A DNA stretch of 64,000 bases, from positions 372,001 to 436,000 of the forward strand of contig NZ_LIPG01000002.1 in NCBI RefSeq assembly GCF_001905505.1, in the 5' to 3' direction. Both the position numbers and the translations under genes were made by a program. The DNA comes from Streptomyces sp. CB02058. GTDB taxonomy: Bacteria > Actinomycetota > Actinomycetes > Streptomycetales > Streptomycetaceae. This document shows positions 41,979 to 51,303 of this stretch, in pieces (positions within the stretch are counted from its first letter, which is position 1; each line of letters starts with the position of its first letter). The notes under the pieces were generated by a model. The model worked only from the letters and a program-made list of their open reading frames with translations. It made no database searches and was not told the origin of the DNA.

Positions 41979-43580
41979 ATGGAACGCAGGGCAAGGACGT
42001 ATCGAGGGGCGCTGGCGCTGCTCCTGGCGGGCGGCATCCTGATCACCGGCTGCGGAGGGTCGGACTCGGGCGACGAGTCCGCCCTGGCCGACCGCGGCAG
42101 CGGCAGCCGCGGACCCGCCGGGGGCAAGCAGCCCGCCCCCGGCGCTCCGTCCGCCGCACCCGGGCAGCGGGAGGACGGGGCGGCGGCCGAGGACGGCGCG
42201 GAGCGGGAGAGCGTGGCGCCCGACTACCTGTCGACCTTCGCGCTCGACGTGGACACCGCGAGCTACGGATACGCGCGGCGCACGCTCGGAGACGGGCAGC
42301 TGCCGTCGCCCGACACCGTGCGGCCCGAGGAGTTCGTCAACAGCTTCCGTCAGGGCTACCGACCGCCCGAGGGCAACGGCTTCTCGGTGTCCGTGGACGG
42401 CGCCGCGCCCGGTGCCGGGGCCTCCGACTGGTCGCTCCTGCGGGTCGGGCTGGCCACCAGGCCCGCCTCGGAGACGGGCGAACGCCCGCCCGCCGCACTG
42501 GCCTTCGTCGTCGACATCTCCGGATCGATGGCCGAACCCGGCCGCCTCGACCTGGCGAAGACCTCGCTGGGCATCCTCGCCGACGAACTGCGCGACGACG
42601 ACTCCGTATCCCTGGTCACCTTCAGCGACGAGGCCGAGACCCGGCTGCCGATGACCCGGCTCCAGGGCAACCGCACCAGGATCCGGGACGCCATCGAAGG
42701 GATGGAGCCCACCGACTCCACCAATGTGGCGGCCGGCATCCAGCAGGGCTACGACGAGGCGGTCGAGGGCCACCGCAAGGGCGCCACCAACCGGGTCGTC
42801 CTGCTCTCCGACGCCCTGGCCAACACCGGCGAGACCGACGCCGACGCCATCCTGGAGCGCATCGACGACGCACGCGAGGAGTACGGCATCACGCTGTTCG
42901 GCGTCGGCGTGGGCAGCGACTACGGCGACGCGCTGATGGAGCGGCTCACCAACAAGGGCGACGGCAACACGACCTACATCGCCGACGAGACCCAGGCTCG
43001 GAAGGTCTTCGTCGACCAGCTGCCCGCCCATGTGGAACTCCGTGCCCGTGACGCCAAGGCCCAGGTGGCCTTCGACCGCGAGACGGTCCAGCAGTTCCGG
43101 CTCATCGGCTACGAGAACCGCAAGGTCGCCGACGAGGACTTCCGCGACGACAGCGTCGACGGTGGCGAGGTCGGCCCCGGCCACACGGTGACCGCGCTCT
43201 ACGCCGTCCGCCTCCGCGAGGGCGCCTCCGGTCACGTGGCGACGGCGACGGTGCGCTGGCAGGACCCGAAGACGCGCAAGGCGCACGAGCGGACGGGCTC
43301 CGTGGAGACCGGCTCGATCGACGGGAGGCTCTGGGGCGGTGAGGGCACCAGGCTCCAGGTGGCGGCAGTGGCCGCCTACTTCGCCGACATCCTGAGGGGC
43401 GGCGACCTCCCCGGGACGCCCGCGCTCGGCGAGCTCGCCGGCCGGGCGAGGGAGCTGGCCTCCGCCACCGAGGACGGCGCCGTGGAGAAACTCGCCACCA
43501 TGATCGAACAGGCCGAGCGGATCAGGAACGGCGGCGGGGACGGATCACCCGGCGACGAGGGTGAGGGCGAAGTCGGCTGA
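41979..43580 (+). CDS. VWA-domain lipoprotein (YfbK-like)
   Basis: A 533-residue lipoprotein. The signal peptide ends in the lipobox LITGC (Cys25). After a low-complexity spacer comes a vWA N-terminal domain (TFALDVDTASYGYARRTLGDG, EFVNSFRQGYRPP), then the von Willebrand factor A domain with a complete MIDAS: VVDISGSMAEPGRL (DxSxS near residue 178), TDSTNVAAG and LLSDALANTG. A C-terminal DUF3520-like region follows. The layout is that of YfbK proteins, whose function is not settled. The ATG at 41979 follows GGGGGGTAACG. Confidence 0.92.
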   Translation: MERRARTYRGALALLLAGGILITGCGGSDSGDESALADRGSGSRGPAGGKQPAPGAPSAAPGQREDGAAAEDGAERESVAPDYLSTFALDVDTASYGYARRTLGDGQLPSPDTVRPEEFVNSFRQGYRPPEGNGFSVSVDGAAPGAGASDWSLLRVGLATRPASETGERPPAALAFVVDISGSMAEPGRLDLAKTSLGILADELRDDDSVSLVTFSDEAETRLPMTRLQGNRTRIRDAIEGMEPTDSTNVAAGIQQGYDEAVEGHRKGATNRVVLLSDALANTGETDADAILERIDDAREEYGITLFGVGVGSDYGDALMERLTNKGDGNTTYIADETQARKVFVDQLPAHVELRARDAKAQVAFDRETVQQFRLIGYENRKVADEDFRDDSVDGGEVGPGHTVTALYAVRLREGASGHVATATVRWQDPKTRKAHERTGSVETGSIDGRLWGGEGTRLQVAAVAAYFADILRGGDLPGTPALGELAGRARELASATEDGAVEKLATMIEQAERIRNGGGDGSPGDEGEGEVG

Positions 43581-43593
43581 GACGCCCGTCCGG

Positions 43594-43616
43594 GCCCGGC
43601 GGGGGCCCCGCCGGGC
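43594..43616 (+). terminator. GC-rich terminator-like inverted repeat after the VWA gene
   Basis: GCCCGGCGG and CCGCCGGGC flank a short G/C core, starting 13 bp after the stop codon. There is no T tract. Confidence 0.5.
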
Positions 43617-43687
43617 GGCCGGTCCTGTCGGTGGCGGCTGGTAGAAACCCTTGCACAGCCGTCGAACGGACCGTCAGGAGAACCGAG

Positions 43688-44641
43688 TTGTCGTACGTCC
43701 ACCATGTCGAGCAGTTCCACGGACTGCCGGTCTTCACCTTTCCGCCGTACGCGGACCCCACGGACCTGCCCGCGCCGGGCACCGTGGCCTGGCGGCTCCA
43801 CTGCGGGCCGTACCCGACCGATCAGAGGTCCGGACCGTACTGGAAGACGTTCACCGAGTCGGTCGACCTCGGAGAAGTACGGGCCCTGATCCTCGGCAGT
43901 CCCTGGTACGACAGCGACGGCGGGGGCGATCTGGACGAACTCATCGCCCTGCGATCCCGGTTCACCGGGCTGGAGGCGGTCTTCCTCGGCGATCTGGAGG
44001 ACGAGGAGGCGATGATCTCCACGATCGGCCTGGACGACCTCACCGAACTCCTGAAGGCGTTCCCCGGGCTCCGGGAACTGGGCGTGCGGGGCGGGGACGG
44101 CCTGGCATTCCCCACCACGGGACACGCGAACCTGCGGGTGCTGCGCGTGGAGTCCGGCGGGCTGCCTCCCGGGGCGGCCGCCCAGATAGCCGCCGCTTCC
44201 CTGCCGTCCCTGGAGCGCCTGGAGCTGTGGCTGGGCGACGAGTGGTACGGCGGCGGCACCACGGTCGGGGACCTCGCCCCGCTGTTCGCCGGTGTCGGGA
44301 AACCCGCACTGCGCCACCTGGGACTGCAGAACAGCCCGGAACAGGACGAGTTGGCGGCAGCGCTGGCCACCGCGCCGGTCGTGCGCCGGCTGACCTCACT
44401 GAGCCTGTCCATGGGCACCCTCGGCGATGAGGGCGCGCAGGCCCTGCTGGACGGGCAGTCGCTCGCCCACCTGCGTGAGCTGGACCTCTCGCACCACTTC
44501 CTCAGCCAGGACATGATGCTGCGGATCTGGACGGAGCTGGAGCCGCAGGGGGTGCGGGTGAACCTCACCGCCCGGCAGGAGGCGGACGACACGTACGCCG
44601 ACGACGACGGGCCGCAACGGTTCATCTCGGTCTCCGAATGA
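43688..44641 (+). CDS. STM4015-like leucine-rich-repeat protein
   Basis: A 317-residue cytoplasmic protein of irregular leucine-rich repeats: LTELLKAFPGLRELGVRGG, ANLRVLRVESGGLPPGAAAQIAAASLPSLERLELWLG, KPALRHLGLQNS, VRRLTSLSLSMGTLGDEGAQALL and LAHLRELDLSHHFLS. It matches what is annotated as the STM4015 family. The TTG at 43688 is used because AGGAGA lies 8 nt upstream and the protein starts naturally (LSYVHHVEQFHGLPVFTF). It probably serves as a protein-binding scaffold. The stop codon overlaps a possible ATG of the next gene. Confidence 0.85.
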   Translation: MSYVHHVEQFHGLPVFTFPPYADPTDLPAPGTVAWRLHCGPYPTDQRSGPYWKTFTESVDLGEVRALILGSPWYDSDGGGDLDELIALRSRFTGLEAVFLGDLEDEEAMISTIGLDDLTELLKAFPGLRELGVRGGDGLAFPTTGHANLRVLRVESGGLPPGAAAQIAAASLPSLERLELWLGDEWYGGGTTVGDLAPLFAGVGKPALRHLGLQNSPEQDELAAALATAPVVRRLTSLSLSMGTLGDEGAQALLDGQSLAHLRELDLSHHFLSQDMMLRIWTELEPQGVRVNLTARQEADDTYADDDGPQRFISVSE

Positions 44642-44712
44642 GCGAACAGCCCGGTCATCCCCTTGAAGCATCCACGCCGCCCCCAGGCCGGCGCACACGA
44701 AAGGACCGCAGC

Positions 44713-45906
44713 GTGTCCCACGCCCCCGTCGCGTCCCAGGACCCCGACGACCTCCTGCTCGCCAGCTGCAACCTCAACGGCCACTACCCCTGGCTGGACC
44801 CGGCCCAGCAGGTGCCCTACGGACACGTGCTGTACGCCGCGTCCATCCAGGGGCGGGCCCCAGCCGCCGTCGCGTCCCGGATGGCCGAGCTGGGGTACGC
44901 CGATGTCGAGCACCCGGAAACACCCTGGCCCGACTCGATCGGTGCGGAGGACGCCTCGCTGGTGAAGAGGGAGGGGCACGACGCCCACCGTCAGCAGTGG
45001 CTCGGTGCCGGTGAGCCGGTGTCCCTGTACGACCTTCTCCAGGCGGCCCAGCACGCCGGGCGTGCGCCTGCCGATGTCGCACGACGGCTCACCGCACTCG
45101 GATTCCGGATCGGCGGCGGCGGGTCGCTGCCGGAGACTCCGGGCCCCCGCGACGTGATGCTGATCTGCGCCGACCGCAAGGGGTACGGCACGTACTTCGG
45201 CTGGGGCGACGAGGTGTCCGCCGGTCACGTCCTCGAAGTGGCCGAGTACCTGGCCTGCAGCCCGCACGCCGCCGCCGTGCGGCTGACCGCTCTCGGCCTC
45301 CGGCTGCCCTACACCCCGGAACCCGGCGACGAGCGGCTCCTCACCCTCCATGTCACCTACCGCCCCCACTACATGGGCCGTTGGTCGGGGTCGCCTTTCG
45401 GGCACGTCCTCACCGTCGCACGGGAGACGGGACGCAGCGCGGCGGACGTCGTCGCCCGGCTGGCGGTGCTGCGAGGCGGGAAGCCGGGCGGAGCGGTGCC
45501 CGGCCCGCTGGACGACGACGACCTCGTCGCGCTCAGCAAGGGACTCGACGGCCGGGGACCCTGGCTGGAGGGGAGCCACGTCGCCAGTCTGCCGATGCGG
45601 CACGTCCTGCGTGCCTCCCTCGTCACCGGGCGGAGCCCCGCCTCGGTCGCCGAAAGGCTCACCGAACTGGGGCACCCACTGCACGAGAAGGCCGAGCTGC
45701 CGGAGACGGCCGACGAGGCGGACATCCGGCTGCTGGAGACCGTCGACCGGTCGTACCGGGACGGCGTCCACCTGGAGCACGTCCTGCGCAGCGCCGGCCT
45801 GACCGGCCGGAGCCCCGCCGACGTCGCCGCACGGCTGACCGCCCTGGGGTACGACCTCCCCGACGAGGTGGAGTACCCGGACGTGCGGGGCTCTCTGGCG
45901 GTCTGA
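44713..45906 (+). CDS. Six-repeat protein with winged-helix-like units
   Basis: A 397-residue protein made of six degenerate repeats of 60-69 residues (about 12-76, 77-145, 146-205, 206-266, 267-333, 334-397). Each reads D(D/E)xxLL...(hydrophilic)...P(V/L)..GHVLxxAxxTGRSPADVAxRLxxLGY. The second half of each unit looks like a helix-turn-helix (compare HVLRSAGLTGRSPADVAARLTALGY). I recall similar wHTH units in actinobacterial proteins linked to conflict systems, but could not check. There is no catalytic motif, signal or membrane segment. The GTG at 44713 has AAAGGA 7 nt upstream; the ATG at 44638, overlapping the LRR gene's stop codon, is the alternative. Confidence 0.8.
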   Translation: MSHAPVASQDPDDLLLASCNLNGHYPWLDPAQQVPYGHVLYAASIQGRAPAAVASRMAELGYADVEHPETPWPDSIGAEDASLVKREGHDAHRQQWLGAGEPVSLYDLLQAAQHAGRAPADVARRLTALGFRIGGGGSLPETPGPRDVMLICADRKGYGTYFGWGDEVSAGHVLEVAEYLACSPHAAAVRLTALGLRLPYTPEPGDERLLTLHVTYRPHYMGRWSGSPFGHVLTVARETGRSAADVVARLAVLRGGKPGGAVPGPLDDDDLVALSKGLDGRGPWLEGSHVASLPMRHVLRASLVTGRSPASVAERLTELGHPLHEKAELPETADEADIRLLETVDRSYRDGVHLEHVLRSAGLTGRSPADVAARLTALGYDLPDEVEYPDVRGSLAV

Positions 45907-45923
45907 GGACAGCTGAACGCATC

Positions 45924-45957
45924 CCGCCCCGGCCGTCGTCGTGGACGGCCGGGGCGG
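45924..45957. terminator. Bidirectional terminator between convergent genes
   Basis: A perfect 14-bp stem, CCGCCCCGGCCGTC pairing with GACGGCCGGGGCGG, loop GTCGTG, midway between the stop codons of the repeat protein (+) and rhaM (-). Confidence 0.75.
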
Positions 45958-45970
45958 CGGGCCTGTGCGA

Positions 45971-46285
45971 TCAGGCCAGGTGGAAGACCTCGGTCAGCGG
46001 GACCATCGCCTCGTCGGCGGCCTCCGACTGCTCGAAGAACTCCGCCATGTCCCGCTGCCACCGGGCGTTGACCTCGGTCGCCGCCATCGCCTCCCTGGCG
46101 GCGTCGAAGTCCTCCGTCTCCAGATAGCCGACCAGCAGGCCGTCCTCGCGCAGGAACAGCGAGTAGTTGTGCCAGCCCGCCTCCGACAGCGCGGCCAGCA
46201 TGTCCGGCCACACCGCGGCATGGCGCTCCCGGTACTCGTCCTTGCGGTCCTCACGGACCTTCAGCAGAAAGCAGACGCGCTGCAT
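45971..46285 (-). CDS. rhaM: L-rhamnose mutarotase
   Basis: A 104-residue ferredoxin-like dimeric alpha+beta protein that interconverts alpha and beta L-rhamnose. Family motifs: QRVCFLLKVREDRKDEYRERHAAVWPDMLAALSEAGWHNYSLFLREDGLLVGYLE (catalytic His and Tyr), and ARWQRDMAEFFE near the C-terminus. It is last in a minus-strand operon behind the ABC importer genes, 17 bp after the binding-protein stop codon, and identifies the transported sugar as rhamnose. Confidence 0.95.
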   Translation of the reverse strand: MQRVCFLLKVREDRKDEYRERHAAVWPDMLAALSEAGWHNYSLFLREDGLLVGYLETEDFDAAREAMAATEVNARWQRDMAEFFEQSEAADEAMVPLTEVFHLA

Positions 46286-46302
46286 GGAACCGGCTCCCCC
46301 GA

Positions 46303-47391
46303 TCAGAAGTTGAACGTGTCGATGTTCTTGGAGTCGAACACCGTCGGCTCGCCGAGGATGACCTCGCCGTCCTTGCCGACGGTGTACTCACCGAGCTTGC
46401 CCGCCTCGAACTTCTCGCCCTCGGCGCCGGTGATCCGGCCCGACGCCAGCGCGGCGGCGGCGTAGGAGCCGAGGTAGCCGAGCTCCTCCGGGTTCCACAG
46501 CGAGAACTGCTCGACGGTGCCGTCCTTGACGTACTTGCGCATCTGGTTCGGCGTGCCCAGCCCGTTGAGCACGACCTTGCCCTTGTACGAGGAGTCGCTC
46601 AGGTAGCGCGCCGCGGCGGCGATGCCGACGGTGGTGGGCGAGATGATGCCCTTGAGGTCGGGGTAGGCCTGCATGAGGCCCTGGGTCTGCTGGAAGGACT
46701 TCTGGTCGGCGTCGTCGCCGTACGCGACCTTGACCAGCTCCATCTCCTTGTACTCGGGGAGCTTCAGCTCCTCCTTCATGAACTCGATCCAGGTGTTCTG
46801 GTTCGTGGCGTTCTGGGTGGCCGACAGGATCGCGATCTTGCCCTTGTAGCCGATCTGCTCGCCGAGGTGCTGGACCAGGCTGCGGCCGATCTCCTCGGAG
46901 CTGGCCTGGTTGATGAAGAGCTGACGGCAGTCCTTCGCCGTGTCGGAGTCGTAGGCGACGACCTTGATGTCCTTCTTCATTGCCTGCTTGAGCGGGCCGC
47001 ACACCGCGTTCGGGTCGTTCGCCGCGATGAGGATCGCGTCCTGGCGCTGCTGGATCAGGGTGTTGATGTAGGAGACCTGCGAGGACGCGTTGGCGTCGGA
47101 CGGGCCGACCTCCTTGCCCGTGCCGCCGTACTCCTTCGCCGCCTCGATGCCCGCCTCGTCGACGATCTTCTCGTACGGGTTGTTGATCTGCTTGGGCAGG
47201 AAGGCGATCTTCAGGCCCTTCTTCAGCGGGGCGTCCGGGTCGGCCTTCGCCGCGCTGCCCGTCTTCGCGGAACTCCCGGTGTCCTTGCTGTCCTTCGTGG
47301 TGCCCGAACAGGCGGTGAGGGCGAGGGCGAGGGAGACGGCGGTTGCTGCGGTAGCGACGGCGCGGCGCCCAGCGGCATTGCGGAGCATCAT
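46303..47391 (-). CDS. rhaS: Rhamnose ABC transporter substrate-binding lipoprotein
   Basis: A 362-residue periplasmic-binding-fold lipoprotein. The signal peptide ends in the lipobox LTACSG; a Ser/Lys/Thr spacer leads to the mature domain (KIAFLPKQINNPYEKIVDEAGIEAAKEYGG, QRQDAILIAANDPNAVCGPL, KVVAYDSDT, GYKGKIAILSAT, LKGIISPTTVGIAAAARYL). It captures rhamnose for the importer. Two adjacent ATGs (47391, 47388) with AAAGG upstream make the exact start ambiguous by one residue. It lies between the second permease and rhaM. Confidence 0.93.
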   Translation of the reverse strand: MMLRNAAGRRAVATAATAVSLALALTACSGTTKDSKDTGSSAKTGSAAKADPDAPLKKGLKIAFLPKQINNPYEKIVDEAGIEAAKEYGGTGKEVGPSDANASSQVSYINTLIQQRQDAILIAANDPNAVCGPLKQAMKKDIKVVAYDSDTAKDCRQLFINQASSEEIGRSLVQHLGEQIGYKGKIAILSATQNATNQNTWIEFMKEELKLPEYKEMELVKVAYGDDADQKSFQQTQGLMQAYPDLKGIISPTTVGIAAAARYLSDSSYKGKVVLNGLGTPNQMRKYVKDGTVEQFSLWNPEELGYLGSYAAAALASGRITGAEGEKFEAGKLGEYTVGKDGEVILGEPTVFDSKNIDTFNF

Positions 47392-47438
47392 GGCGGCGTG
47401 TGCCTTTCGAAGAGGTACGGGGGGACGGGGGAGGGGCG

Positions 47439-48491
47439 TCATGACTGGGGCGCGGGGGTGTTCGCGGCTCGCCTGTGCCGTCGCTCGGCGACGGTGGCGA
47501 TGATCCGGGGGGTGAGGACGGAGGCCACGAGCAGCAGCCCGGTCACGATGACCTGGACCTCGTTGGCGATGTCGTTGAGCGTGAGGAGGTTCTTCAGCAC
47601 CCCGATCAGCAGGACACCGGCGACCGCCCCGAAGAGCGTGCCCTTCCCGCCGTCGAAGTCGATGCCGCCGAGGAGGACGGAGGCGATGACGAGCATCTCG
47701 AAGCCGAGTCCGTTGTCCGCGCGGGCACTTCCGTACCGGAGGGTGAAGACGACACCCGCGAAGGCCGAGAACAGCCCGGTCACCACGAAGAGCAGCAGCT
47801 TGATCCGCTTGACCCGGATACCGGCGAAGTAGGCGGCCTCCTCCTGGGCGCCGATCGCGAAGAGCGAGCGGCCCGGACCGGTGGCGTGCAGCACCACGGC
47901 GGTGACGGCGGCCAGGACGATGAAGAGCAGCACCGGGTAGGTCAGGAAGGTGCCGGGGACGGTCGTGGTGTCGACCGCCCAGTCCGCGTAGACCTGCGGG
48001 AAGTCGGTCACCGCGTCGCTGCCGAGCGCCACCGAGGCCAGGCCCCGGTAGAGCGCCAGGGTGCCGATCGTGACGGCGAGGGAGGGCAGGCCCACCTTGG
48101 TGACCAGCCAGCCGTTGAGGAGACCTCCGGCGACGCCCACCAGGAGCACCACCGGCACGATCGTCTCGAAGGCCCAGCCCGCCTCCCACAGGGCGCCGGT
48201 CAGCGCGCTGCCCAGGCCCAGCATGGAGGCGACCGAGAGGTCCACCTGTCCCGCGACGACCAGGAGGGTCATCGGCAGGGCGATGATGGCGACTTCGGCG
48301 ATGTCGTTGAAGGCGAAGGCGAGGTTCTCGCCCGAACCGAAGCCCTCGGTGGTCCCGAGTCCGACGACGATGACCGCCACGAGCAGGACACCGACCGCGG
48401 TGTCCCAGCGCAGCGCGAGGCCGCGTACCAGGGAGGGCTTCGATACGGCCCGCGGCGCGGGAGCCGTCTTGGTGTCAGGCGCCGTGGTCAT
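47439..48491 (-). CDS. rhaQ: Rhamnose ABC transporter permease
   Basis: A 350-residue membrane permease of the ribose/AraH (branched) family with 8-10 helices. It shows EVAIIALPMTLLVVAGQVDLSVASMLGLGSALTG (the conserved segment facing the ATPase) and FAIGAQEEAAYFAGIRVKRIKLLLFVVTGLFSAFAGVV. It pairs with the preceding permease gene, overlapping it by 17 nt. The two permeases form the channel with the RhaT ATPase. Confidence 0.93.
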   Translation of the reverse strand: MTTAPDTKTAPAPRAVSKPSLVRGLALRWDTAVGVLLVAVIVVGLGTTEGFGSGENLAFAFNDIAEVAIIALPMTLLVVAGQVDLSVASMLGLGSALTGALWEAGWAFETIVPVVLLVGVAGGLLNGWLVTKVGLPSLAVTIGTLALYRGLASVALGSDAVTDFPQVYADWAVDTTTVPGTFLTYPVLLFIVLAAVTAVVLHATGPGRSLFAIGAQEEAAYFAGIRVKRIKLLLFVVTGLFSAFAGVVFTLRYGSARADNGLGFEMLVIASVLLGGIDFDGGKGTLFGAVAGVLLIGVLKNLLTLNDIANEVQVIVTGLLLVASVLTPRIIATVAERRHRRAANTPAPQS

Positions 48492-49527
48492 GACGGGCGT
48501 TCCTCTTCCTCAGTGCGGCGGTCATCCGCAGGTTCACGATCCGGTCGACGCTGATGGCCAGCAGGAGGAGAGCGCCGGTGATCGCGCCCTGCCAGAAGGA
48601 GTCCACCTTCAGCACGACCAGGACGCTGCCGATGGTGGTGAGCAGCAGGGCGCCGAGCGCGGCGCCCCAGACGGTGCCGGTGCCGCCGGTGATGGCGACA
48701 CCGCCGACGACGACGGCGCTGACGACGGTCAGCTCCCAGCCGTGCGCGTTGTCCGCGACGACGGTGCCGAAGCGGGCCAGCCACAGGGCCCCGGCGAAGC
48801 CGGCCACGGCCCCGGAGAAGGCGTACGCGGCGAGCACCCGGCGCCGGATCGGTATGCCGGCGAGGCGCGCGGCCTCGGGGCTCGACCCGATGGCGTAGAG
48901 CTCACGCCCCGAGCGGTAGGCGCGCAGGTAGTACGCCGTCGCCGCGAGCAGGACGAGTGCGATCAGCGGAAGGTACGGGACGCCCAGCAGGCTGCCGCTG
49001 CCGAGGCCGAGCACGGCCTCCGGCACGTCGGAGGCGCTGATCTGCTCGCCCTGCGCCCACCAGTAGTCGATGCCCTGGATGATGTAGAGCATCCCCAGGG
49101 TCACCACCAGGGCAGGGACCCTGCCGAAGCTCACGAGGGCGCCGGAGACCAGGCCGCAGACGATGCCGATGGCGGTGCCGAGCAGCATCACGGTCAGCAC
49201 ACCGTGGTCGCTCCCCGCGACGAACCTGCCGCAGGCGAAGGCGGACAGACCGACGACGGAGCCGACGGACAGGTCGATGTTGCGGGTGATCACGACGACG
49301 GACTGGCCGACCGCCAGCAGCACCAGGATCGACGAGTTGAGCAGCAGGTCCTTGACGCCCTGGTCGGACAAGAAGCGCGGGTTGGCCAGATAGGTCCCCA
49401 GGATCAGCAGGACCAGCGCGCCCGCGATGGATATCTCGCGCGCCCGGAAGACCGCGTCCACGAGCGAGGAGGCACTGCGCTCCGGCGTCTTCACGGAGTC
49501 CGGCGGGCTCTCGATGGTGGTGGTCAT
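48475..49527 (-). CDS. rhaP: Rhamnose ABC transporter permease
   Basis: A 350-residue permease, paralogous to the next gene. Conserved blocks: [30 protein letters not shown] and [42 protein letters not shown], ending in a basic tail. It follows the ATPase gene with a 4-nt overlap, so the operon is translationally coupled throughout. Confidence 0.93.
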   Translation of the reverse strand: MTTTIESPPDSVKTPERSASSLVDAVFRAREISIAGALVLLILGTYLANPRFLSDQGVKDLLLNSSILVLLAVGQSVVVITRNIDLSVGSVVGLSAFACGRFVAGSDHGVLTVMLLGTAIGIVCGLVSGALVSFGRVPALVVTLGMLYIIQGIDYWWAQGEQISASDVPEAVLGLGSGSLLGVPYLPLIALVLLAATAYYLRAYRSGRELYAIGSSPEAARLAGIPIRRRVLAAYAFSGAVAGFAGALWLARFGTVVADNAHGWELTVVSAVVVGGVAITGGTGTVWGAALGALLLTTIGSVLVVLKVDSFWQGAITGALLLLAISVDRIVNLRMTAALRKRNARHDHGA

Positions 49528-51035
49528 GCCGCTGCCCTTTCATTGCGTCCGGTGGCCGCCGCCATGACCGACTCCTCGGTGGCGCTCTCGCGGGGGATCT
49601 CGGCGACGAGCCGGCCCTCGTGCATCACGAGCACCCGGTCGGCCATGCCGATGACCTCCGGCAGGTCGGAGGAGATCATCAGGACCGCGAGGCCGTCCGC
49701 CGCCAGCGAGGAGAGCAGCCGGTGGACCTCCGCCTTGGTGCCGACGTCGATCCCGCGCGTCGGCTCGTCGACGATCAGCACGGCGGGGCCGGTCGCCAGC
49801 CACTTGGCCAGAACGACCTTCTGCTGGTTGCCGCCGGACAGCACGCCCACGGTGTCGGCCAGCCGGTTGTACTTGAGCTGGAGCCGCACCGCCCAGTCGG
49901 CGGCCCTGTCGTGCTCCAGGGCCCGGCTGACGAGCCCGCGCTTGCGGACCTCGGACAGCCCGGTCAGACCGATGTTGCGCTCGATCGACATATCCATGAC
50001 GAGGCCGCGCTGGCGCCGGTCCTCGGGGACGAGCGCGAGCCCGGCGTCCATCGCGGCGGTCGGCGAGCCGGGGCGCAGTACCGCGCCCGCCACCTTCACC
50101 TCACCGGCGTCGGCCCGGTCGACTCCGAAGACCGCCTGCGCGACCTCCGTGCGTCCGGCGCCGACGAGCCCGGCGAGCGCGACGATCTCGCCGCGCCGGA
50201 CGTCGAAGGACACGTCACGGAAGACGCCCTCGCGGGTCAGCCGGTGCACCGACAGGGCGACTTCGCCGACCTCGGCGTCCTGCTTGGGGTAGAGGTCGTC
50301 GAGGTCGCGGCCGACCATCCTGCGCACCAGGTCGTCCTCGGTGAGGCCCTCCAGCGGCTCTGAGGAGATCCACCGGCCGTCGCGCAGGGTCGTGACGCGC
50401 TGGCACAGCTCGAAGATCTCGTCCAGGCGGTGCGAGATGAACAGCACGGCCGCGCCCTCGGAGCGCAGCGCCCGGACGACGGAGAAGAGCCGGGCGGTCT
50501 CGCTGCCGGTGAGGGCCGCCGTCGGCTCGTCCATGATCAGGACGCGGGCGTCGAAGGAGAGCGCCTTGGCGATCTCGACGATCTGCTGGTCGGCGATGGA
50601 CAGCCCGCGGGCCGGGCGGTCCGGTGCCAGATCGACCCCGAGCCTGCGCATCAGTCCGGCGGTCGTCTCGTGCACGGCCTTGCGGTTGATGCGGCCGAGG
50701 GACCGCCGCGGCTGCCGGCCCATGAAGATGTTCTCGGCGATGGACAGATCCGGGAAGAGCGTCGGCTCCTGGTAGATGACGGCGATTCCGGCGTCACGCG
50801 CGTCGGCCGGGCCGTGGAAGACGACGGGCTCACCGTCGAGGAGCACCTCGCCGTCGTCCGGACGGTGCACTCCGGCGAGGGCTTTGATCAGGGTCGACTT
50901 GCCTGCGCCGTTCTCACCCGCGAGTGCGTGGGCCTCACCTGGGAACAGCTGCAAGGACACGTCCCGCAGGGCCCGTACGGCACCGAAGGACTTGCTCACG
51001 CCCTTGAGGGCCAGGACCGGGGCGGACTGGTTCAT
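49524..51035 (-). CDS. rhaT: Rhamnose ABC transporter ATPase (two ABC domains)
   Basis: A 503-residue protein with two fused nucleotide-binding domains, as in RbsA/AraG. The first is complete: Walker [11 protein letters not shown], signature [15 protein letters not shown], Walker [12 protein letters not shown]. The second has the usual degenerate Walker A ([10 protein letters not shown]) but an intact signature [16 protein letters not shown] and Walker [15 protein letters not shown]. It is first in the rhaT-rhaP-rhaQ-rhaS-rhaM operon. The promoter and operator lie 40-100 bp upstream. Confidence 0.94.
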   Translation of the reverse strand: MNQSAPVLALKGVSKSFGAVRALRDVSLQLFPGEAHALAGENGAGKSTLIKALAGVHRPDDGEVLLDGEPVVFHGPADARDAGIAVIYQEPTLFPDLSIAENIFMGRQPRRSLGRINRKAVHETTAGLMRRLGVDLAPDRPARGLSIADQQIVEIAKALSFDARVLIMDEPTAALTGSETARLFSVVRALRSEGAAVLFISHRLDEIFELCQRVTTLRDGRWISSEPLEGLTEDDLVRRMVGRDLDDLYPKQDAEVGEVALSVHRLTREGVFRDVSFDVRRGEIVALAGLVGAGRTEVAQAVFGVDRADAGEVKVAGAVLRPGSPTAAMDAGLALVPEDRRQRGLVMDMSIERNIGLTGLSEVRKRGLVSRALEHDRAADWAVRLQLKYNRLADTVGVLSGGNQQKVVLAKWLATGPAVLIVDEPTRGIDVGTKAEVHRLLSSLAADGLAVLMISSDLPEVIGMADRVLVMHEGRLVAEIPRESATEESVMAAATGRNERAAA

Positions 51036-51076
51036 GGGAGCTCCTCAGCGGTGGGGCTGGGTCACGCCACTCGCCG

Positions 51077-51132
51077 TGAAAGGTTTCAATGAGGTTGCTC
51101 GGAAGCTAAACGGGGATTGCGGGCGCAGTCAA
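51077..51132 (-). promoter_or_regulatory. Promoter and LacI-type operator of the rha operon
   Basis: Minus-strand TTGACT (51127-51132), 18-bp spacer, TAGCTT (51103-51108). The dyad TGAAA-GG-TTTCA (51077-51088) lies just downstream of the expected start site, a roadblock position. The rhaT ATG is 42 bp further on. Confidence 0.7.
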
Positions 51133-51202
51133 TGGGTTGATTCCCGGAAGTTCGGCGGGGAGGGTGATGTGGCACCTGGATGCGGGGATTGGGTGGGTGC
51201 CC

Positions 51203-51253
51203 TTGACAGCCTCCGGGCGGCCCACTATCTTCCTCCGTTCTTGAATCGATTCA
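51203..51253 (+). promoter_or_regulatory. Divergent promoter and operator with no gene behind it
   Basis: Plus-strand TTGACA (51203-51208), 17-bp spacer, TATCTT (51226-51231), then the perfect palindrome TGAATCGATTCA (51242-51253) just after the expected start site. It mirrors the rha promoter, but the next gene downstream, beginning 50 bp away, runs towards it on the other strand. Confidence 0.7.
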
Positions 51254-51303
51254 TATAACGGTCGTGCATCGCTCGACTCACAAGTCCGCAGCGGGTGTTT
51301 CGC

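Noticed and set aside
43631..43687. An upstream ATG for the LRR protein
   Set aside because: It lacks a ribosome site and adds 19 unconvincing residues; the TTG at 43688 has AGGAGA at proper distance.
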